Of a stretch of DNA of 64,000 bases, positions 59,672 through 64,000 are shown piece by piece. The stretch is from NCBI GenBank assembly GCA_046351595.1, contig JAXLYE010000002.1:186001-250000 (forward strand). Reading direction: 5' to 3'. The position numbers and the translations under genes were made by a program. This DNA is from JAXLYE01 sp046351595. Its GTDB lineage: Bacteria; Myxococcota_A; Polyangia; Palsa-1104; JAEUJZ01. Within the stretch, counting starts at the first letter, position 1. Each line of letters opens with the position of its first letter. The notes beneath the pieces were generated by a model, which worked only from the letters and a program-made list of their open reading frames with translations, had not been told where the DNA came from and did no database searches.

Positions 59672-62600
59672 CTACGAGGCCCGCGCCACGGCGGACTGGA
59701 TCGGCCGCGCGGTGCGCTCGACGACCTGGCGCAGGCGGTTGGCCAAGACGCCGATGATCTTGCCCGAGACGTGCGCGCGCTCCTCGACGAAGCGGCGGAA
59801 GGTGTCGCCCTTGATGGCGAGGACGCGGGTGTTGACGCCGGTGACGATGGCCGTGTACGTGCGCGGCGAGCCGTCGAGCACGCTCATCTCACCGATGCAG
59901 TCGCCCGGGCCGAGGACCTGCGTGCTGCGCTCGGCGCCGTCGCTGAGCACCATCTCGACCTTGCCGCTGATGATGACGAAGACCTCGTCGCCGTACTCGC
60001 CCTGGTTGAACAGCACCATGCCCTCGGGCAGGCTGCGCTCCTCGGAGGCGCGGGCCAACAGCAGGAGATCCTCGGGCTCGAAGTCGACGAACAGCGGCAC
60101 GCAGTGCAAAAACAGGATGCGCTCGAGGTTGGTGCACACGGGGCCGAGGTTGGTCGGCAGGCGCGGCACCGCGAAGCGCCCGGTCACCATGGTGTCGGCC
60201 TGGCCGCCGCCGAAGCCGTCGTCGCTGCTGATGGCGGACTTGGGCTTATCGGGCCGGGTCTCGGCCGCGGGCGGTACCACCGCGAGCGGCGGACCGGACG
60301 GGCCGGGTCCCATCGCGCCCATCGGCAGGCCTCCCATCGGGCCTCCCATCGGACCCATCGGCATGCCTCCCATCGGGCCTCCCATCGGCATGCCTCCCAT
60401 CGGCATGCCTCCCATGGGGCCGCCGCCGGGCAGCGGCAGCGGCGCCGGGCCCTTGCCGATGTGGTGCAGGCGCTGGTCCGCGGGGCCGCTGGTGGGCTGC
60501 GGCGCGCCCGGCGCCATGGGGCCTCCCATCGGGCCTCCCATCGGGCCTCCCATCGGGCCTCCCATCGGGCCGGCGCCGCCGGCGCCCATGCGCATCTGCA
60601 GCGCCGCCTGCGCCGCGTCGCGCACCGAGCGGTCGGCGTCTGCCAAGAGGTTGCCCGCGGCCATGCCCCAGCCCGTCGGCAGCGCCTGGATCGCGGCCTC
60701 GCGCACCAGCGCGTCCTCGTCGTTGAGGCCGGAGAGCAGGCGCTCGATCGACGTCGGGCTCGGCGTCTCACCCGGCAGCGCCGAGGCGAGCATGGCGCCG
60801 GCGCGGATGAAGGCGTTGGTCTCGGCCGCCAGCGCGTCGAGCACGCGGTCCTGCTGCTCCTGCCCGAGCACGGTGCGCGGGTCGTAGGCGGGCACGCGCT
60901 CCTCGAGGATCGGCAGGAAGCGCGCCATGAGCTCGGGGTCGCCGGCCTCGCGCAGCGCCTCGATGGCGCTGGAGCGCGTGACCTTGTCCTGATCGAACAG
61001 GCGGGCGCGGTTCTGGCGGATCACCTCGCCCATGCCCATCAGCGACAGCACGTCGAGCACCGAGTCGACCAGCTTGTCCTGCTGCTTGAGGATCGACAGC
61101 GACAAAAACTCCATGGCCGGGCCGATGACGAAGCTGCACAGCAGGCGGTAGACGGCGCGCAGATCTTCGATGCGCGCGAGCAGCTCGTTGACCTGCTGGA
61201 TGTGGCCGCCCGCGGAGCTGGTCAGCTCCTCGACGGCGCGGCGGTGCGACTCCTCGTTGATGCCGTAGTCCCTGCGCAGCGACTCGATGTCCCGCTTGCT
61301 CGCGCCGCGCAGGAGCAGCGTCCGCAGCGCCAGCCGGTAGCCCTGCTCCTGCAGCCGCTCTTCGACCGAGATCGCGTAGTTCGGATCGAACAGCTGGCGG
61401 TCGCTGATCTGCAGCTGGTTCAGCACCTTCTCGTGGTCGGCGTCCGAGATGTTGAACTGGGTGCGCACCTGCTCGATGATGCGCAGCTCGGCGCGGGTCA
61501 GCACGCCCTCGCTCATGAGCTCGCGGATGGTGTCGGCGTAGACGCGCAGGCCGACCTCCTTCTCCTGCTCCTTGCGCTTGATGACGTGGAACGCCTCGCG
61601 CAGATCCTCGGGCGGCTTCTCGTCCTTCCACGTCCAGCGCGCGATGAAGCGCTTGGCGAACTTCTCCTGCACCGCCTCGTCCTCGCGCCGGTTCCAGCGC
61701 CGCATCAGGAACCACGTCGACAGCGACACCGACAGGAACGAGATGACGTACGGGCCGAAGTGCGTGCCCGCGATCTCGAACCTGCGCCACGTCGGCTGGC
61801 CGGCGAAGAGGTAGAAGAGGTTGAACGCCGCGAACGCCGCCAGGCACAGCGTCCAGTGGATGCCGCGCTCGGCGCCGTAGCGCTTGGTCAGGAAGCGCTC
61901 CAGGCCGAAGAACACGAGCCACGAGATCAGCGTCGGCACCGCCAGCGCGATGTACACCGCCAGGAACTTGGGCACCCACGGCGCGAAGAAGAAGCCGGGG
62001 CCGAAGAAGTTCTTCCACTCCAGCGGCTCGCGCGTCCAGACGCCGCTGAAGTAGTAGTCCCACGTTCCCTTGTACGTCCAGTACGCCCAGTAGAAGGCGA
62101 ACACGAGGCCCGGCCAGCCGTACTGCGCCAGGCGCTTCGACATGAAGCCGTGCTCCTTCCAGTAGTTCACCTCGATGTCGATGTCCGGGCAGTGCTTCTT
62201 GCACGCGGTGCAGCGCTTGCACTGCGAGTTCGAGCTGTCGGCCTTGCCGTTGCCCATGCCCGTCGGCTCAAGGTACGTCTTCTCGATGATCGCGACCGGG
62301 CAGAAGAAGTTGCACCAGGTCTTGCCGGTGAACAGCACGCCGACCGCAAACGCCGAGCCGCCGATGAGGAGCAGGAAGATTCCCAGGAAGATGCCGGAGC
62401 CGTTTATGAAAAGGAGCCGCAGCCCCAGGCTCAGGAACATCGTCCCGAAGATGATCATGTAGCCCCACTTCTCGATCCACGCCGGGACGCGGCGCTGCTT
62501 CTTCTTGGGAACGAGCGCGCCCAGCTTCGCGAACATGCTCAGCGGGCACAGTCGTCGCCAGGCGTAGTAGCCGAAGACGACCATGAAGAAGGGGGCCAGC

Positions 62601-62752
62601 GGCAGGCCCATCGTCCAGAAGATGCGCGGGGAGCGGAAGTAGATGTTGTCGGTGAAGTCGGTGAAAAAGCCGATGAGGATGACCGCGAAGTAGATCGTGA
62701 CGAAGGCTATCTGGACCGCACGTTCGCGTTGATTGGAGACTCTGGTTGGCAT
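59672..62752 (-). CDS. Membrane [4Fe-4S] protein fused to HEAT-like repeats and a cyclic-nucleotide-binding domain
   Basis: 1026 residues. Residues 1-360: about seven transmembrane helices with NapH/CcoG-like cysteines: Cys69 (RRLCPLSMF), Cys147/Cys151 (TWCNFFCPV) and a ferredoxin motif Cys178-x2-Cys-x2-Cys-x3-Cys188-Pro. Residues 390-720: helical, with HEAT-like repeats (IERLLSGLNDEDALVREAAIQAL). Residues 725-850: low-complexity Gly/Pro/Met linker (PMGG units). Residues 885-1000: cNMP domain (LFNQGEYGDEVFVIISGKVEMVL, PGDCIGEMSVLDGSPRTYTAIV). It looks like an electron-transfer module gated or positioned by a sensory domain. The exact reaction is unknown. Confidence 0.85.
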   Translation of the reverse strand: MPTRVSNQRERAVQIAFVTIYFAVILIGFFTDFTDNIYFRSPRIFWTMGLPLAPFFMVVFGYYAWRRLCPLSMFAKLGALVPKKKQRRVPAWIEKWGYMIIFGTMFLSLGLRLLFINGSGIFLGIFLLLIGGSAFAVGVLFTGKTWCNFFCPVAIIEKTYLEPTGMGNGKADSSNSQCKRCTACKKHCPDIDIEVNYWKEHGFMSKRLAQYGWPGLVFAFYWAYWTYKGTWDYYFSGVWTREPLEWKNFFGPGFFFAPWVPKFLAVYIALAVPTLISWLVFFGLERFLTKRYGAERGIHWTLCLAAFAAFNLFYLFAGQPTWRRFEIAGTHFGPYVISFLSVSLSTWFLMRRWNRREDEAVQEKFAKRFIARWTWKDEKPPEDLREAFHVIKRKEQEKEVGLRVYADTIRELMSEGVLTRAELRIIEQVRTQFNISDADHEKVLNQLQISDRQLFDPNYAISVEERLQEQGYRLALRTLLLRGASKRDIESLRRDYGINEESHRRAVEELTSSAGGHIQQVNELLARIEDLRAVYRLLCSFVIGPAMEFLSLSILKQQDKLVDSVLDVLSLMGMGEVIRQNRARLFDQDKVTRSSAIEALREAGDPELMARFLPILEERVPAYDPRTVLGQEQQDRVLDALAAETNAFIRAGAMLASALPGETPSPTSIERLLSGLNDEDALVREAAIQALPTGWGMAAGNLLADADRSVRDAAQAALQMRMGAGGAGPMGGPMGGPMGGPMGGPMAPGAPQPTSGPADQRLHHIGKGPAPLPLPGGGPMGGMPMGGMPMGGPMGGMPMGPMGGPMGGLPMGAMGPGPSGPPLAVVPPAAETRPDKPKSAISSDDGFGGGQADTMVTGRFAVPRLPTNLGPVCTNLERILFLHCVPLFVDFEPEDLLLLARASEERSLPEGMVLFNQGEYGDEVFVIISGKVEMVLSDGAERSTQVLGPGDCIGEMSVLDGSPRTYTAIVTGVNTRVLAIKGDTFRRFVEERAHVSGKIIGVLANRLRQVVERTARPIQSAVARAS
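60519..60566 (-). repeat. Four tandem 12-bp units coding for GGPM repeats
   Basis: GGGCCTCCCATC at 60519, 60531, 60543 and 60555, identical. A second, less regular block of the same words lies at about 60319-60420. Both lie in the linker of the Fe-S/cNMP fusion gene, so copy-number change would alter the linker length without a frameshift. Confidence 0.9.
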
Positions 62753-62989
62753 TCGTCAGCCTGGTCGCTTCCCTGGTTGGGCTCCGCACGGGCTGCGGTC
62801 GCTCCGTCGGGGCTCGGCAGGTTGGTGCCTGCGCAGGCGGTGTACGGAGCGCCCGGTCCCCCCGGGAGCGGCGTAAGCGGTGCTGTGGTGGTGCGTGGTG
62901 CTCGGGTAAGGCGCGCGTGTCCCTCCCAGGACCCCCGTGCAGCGTCGTGTACCTTCCCCTGAGCATCGCCATGGTACCATGCCGCCTCC

Positions 62990-63715
62990 ATGCGGCGGCG
63001 GCGGTTTTTCCAGGTCTCGACGCTCGGTGCGCTGGTCCTTGCCTGCGCGCTGTGGGGCGGCGAGCGGCTGGGCGGTCGCCGCGGCGGGCGACGGCTCCGA
63101 CCCTTCCCGGCGCTGCCGGCGCTGCCGGGGCCCGACGGTGCAGGTGCTGCGACGTGGACGCCGCGCTGCCTGTCGCACAAGCAGCTCTTCGTCCTGCACA
63201 CCGCGGCGCTGCGCATCGTCGACGGCGCGACGGACGGTTTTCCGGAGGGTGCGGAACGTTCCGCGGCCGCGGTCGCGGAACGATCGGGTGCGCTCGAGCA
63301 GGCCCGCCGCGAGGACGCGCTGGCGGCGACAGCGACGGCCGGGCGGCGGCTGGTGTTCATCGACCGCTACCTCATGGGTCTTGAGGTCGGGCTGCGCGCG
63401 GACGTGCGCGCCCTGCTCGAGCTGCTGGAGCACTACCCGCTCGTCACCGGCCGCTTCGCTCGCTTCTCGCGGCTGCGCGCCGACGAGCAGGACGCCGTCC
63501 TGCGCAGCTGGGAGGCGAGCCGCTTCACGCTCCTGCGCCAGGGCCTGCAGGCGCTGAAGTCGATGGTGCTGCTGGCCCATTACCAAGACCCGAGCAGCTT
63601 CCGCGCCATCGGCTACAGCGGGCCGCTCGTCGGGGCCGTGCCCGCCCTGCCGGCGACGGCGCCCGCCCTGCCGGCGACGGCGCCCGCCCTGCCGGCGACG
63701 GCGCCCGTCCGTTAG
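62990..63715 (+). CDS. Tat-type small-subunit-like protein (gluconate 2-dehydrogenase subunit 3-like)
   Basis: 241 residues. The N-terminus MRRRRFFQVSTLGALVLACAL resembles a twin-arginine signal. The body (about 120-215: FIDRYLMGLEVGLRADVRALLELLEHYP, then LRADEQDAVLRSWEASRFTL and LAHYQDPSSFRAIGYSGPLVG) resembles the small subunit that accompanies GMC-type membrane dehydrogenases. No large GMC subunit is in the window. The C-terminus is three ALPATAP repeats. The family call comes from remembered patterns and is tentative. Confidence 0.6.
   Translation: MRRRRFFQVSTLGALVLACALWGGERLGGRRGGRRLRPFPALPALPGPDGAGAATWTPRCLSHKQLFVLHTAALRIVDGATDGFPEGAERSAAAVAERSGALEQARREDALAATATAGRRLVFIDRYLMGLEVGLRADVRALLELLEHYPLVTGRFARFSRLRADEQDAVLRSWEASRFTLLRQGLQALKSMVLLAHYQDPSSFRAIGYSGPLVGAVPALPATAPALPATAPALPATAPVR
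63641..63703 (+). repeat. Three perfect 21-bp tandem repeats in coding sequence
   Basis: Units at 63641-63661, 63662-63682 and 63683-63703, identical, each coding PALPATA (ALPATAP in shifted phase). They form the C-terminal tail of the small-subunit-like protein. Confidence 0.92.
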
Positions 63716-63736
63716 GCGCCGGCGCTCCGTCTCCCG

Positions 63737-63780
63737 GGCCGCTTCTCGGCCGCTTCTCGGCCACATCTCGGCCACATCTG
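63737..63780. repeat. Four 11-bp tandem units downstream of the gene at 62990
   Basis: GGCCGCTTCTC (63737, 63748) followed by GGCCACATCTC and GGCCACATCTG (63759, 63770). They begin 22 nt after the stop codon; no coding role is seen. Confidence 0.85.
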
Positions 63781-63954
63781 GGGCCGCCTCTCCTGCAAAT
63801 CCGGCAGACCCTGCGGAAGCTGTGTGGAGTCAGGCACTGGCGGCCCGTGCCGGTCCGGAATTGGGGCTTGCGTGTGCCCAGATCCCTGTACAGACCGGGG
63901 TGGACCACGTGGTACGATGAGCCAGGGGTGAAGTCTCTCCCCAGGCGGCGCACG

Positions 63955-64000
63955 ATGATCGGTCAGCTTATCAACCACTACAAGGTCGTCCGCAAGATCG
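63955..64000 (+). CDS. Start of a Ser/Thr protein kinase gene (cut by window edge)
   Basis: Only the first 15 complete codons are in the window: MIGQLINHYKVVRKI, the usual beginning of a myxobacterial Hanks-type kinase just before the Gly loop. ATG 63955 is preceded by AGGCGG; GTG 63928, in frame, is an alternative that adds nine basic residues. The rest lies beyond base 64000. Confidence 0.6.
   Translation, partial: MIGQLINHYKVVRKI

Overview
The window is very GC-rich, gene-dense bacterial DNA. I read it as a chromosome segment of a myxobacterium (Myxococcota). This rests on gene content: a MYXO-CTERM-like C-terminal tail, a DUF1501-type Tat-secreted protein, an OmpA protein with thrombospondin type 3 repeats, Hanks-type Ser/Thr kinases, a TIGR02996-type leucine-repeat protein, KaiC outside cyanobacteria, and a short OPX protein next to an outer-membrane beta-barrel. 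I do not assign a genus. I found no tRNA, rRNA, CRISPR array, IS element or prophage.

Layout. 1-4.5 kb: a kaiC gene cut by the window edge and a CheY-like regulator, a 14-bp tandem repeat array, a SemiSWEET/PQ-loop protein, a NarL-type regulator and a KGG-motif stress protein. 4.7-14.9 kb: esterase, ung, an ErpA-type Fe-S carrier, a sulfite-oxidase-like molybdoenzyme, a rhodanese-MoeB/ThiF fusion, valS behind two leader hairpins, a DUF1501 protein and rnhB. 14.9-25.4 kb: a polysaccharide synthesis and export locus. Its minus-strand arm holds a periplasmic coiled-coil protein, a beta-barrel, an OPX lipoprotein and a LysM-FecR-barrel protein; its plus-strand arm holds a Wzy/WaaL-like polymerase with a TPR tail, a GT4 glycosyltransferase and a second barrel. 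25.4-31.6 kb: a thioredoxin-2-like protein lacking its redox cysteines, a strongly structured candidate ncRNA (26098-26258), a DUF423 protein, and a DUF11/MYXO-CTERM-like surface protein next to an OmpA-TSP3 protein. 31.7-38.4 kb: housekeeping genes (SDR, rplU-rpmA-obgE, a Crp/Fnr regulator, tsaB-folK, TPR-AIM24). 38.4-45.7 kb: a membrane-anchored kinase, a tandem universal stress protein, a TIGR02996 protein, several unknowns, and an 830-bp non-coding region rich in hairpins. 45.7-57.1 kb: a four-gene minus-strand unit headed by a roughly 3,350-residue modular protein. 57.3-64 kb: mutL, a large membrane Fe-S/HEAT-like/cyclic-nucleotide-domain fusion, a small Tat-type protein, and the start of another kinase.

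The most unusual locus is the 10-kb gene at 47072-57142. In order, its product has a His-rich repetitive N-terminus, a charged coiled coil, a long amphipathic helical region with one hydrophobic segment, a zincin-like HEANH segment, a RelA/SpoT-like synthetase domain, a Rossmann (flavoprotein-like) domain, and a C-terminal segment resembling polymorphic-toxin nucleases. Three small genes follow within 3-25 bp, including a pentapeptide-repeat protein; they are candidate immunity genes. The best RNA candidate is the 161-nt rod-like element at 26098-26258, whose two halves pair through six nested helices and which starts just after an AT-rich, promoter-like segment.
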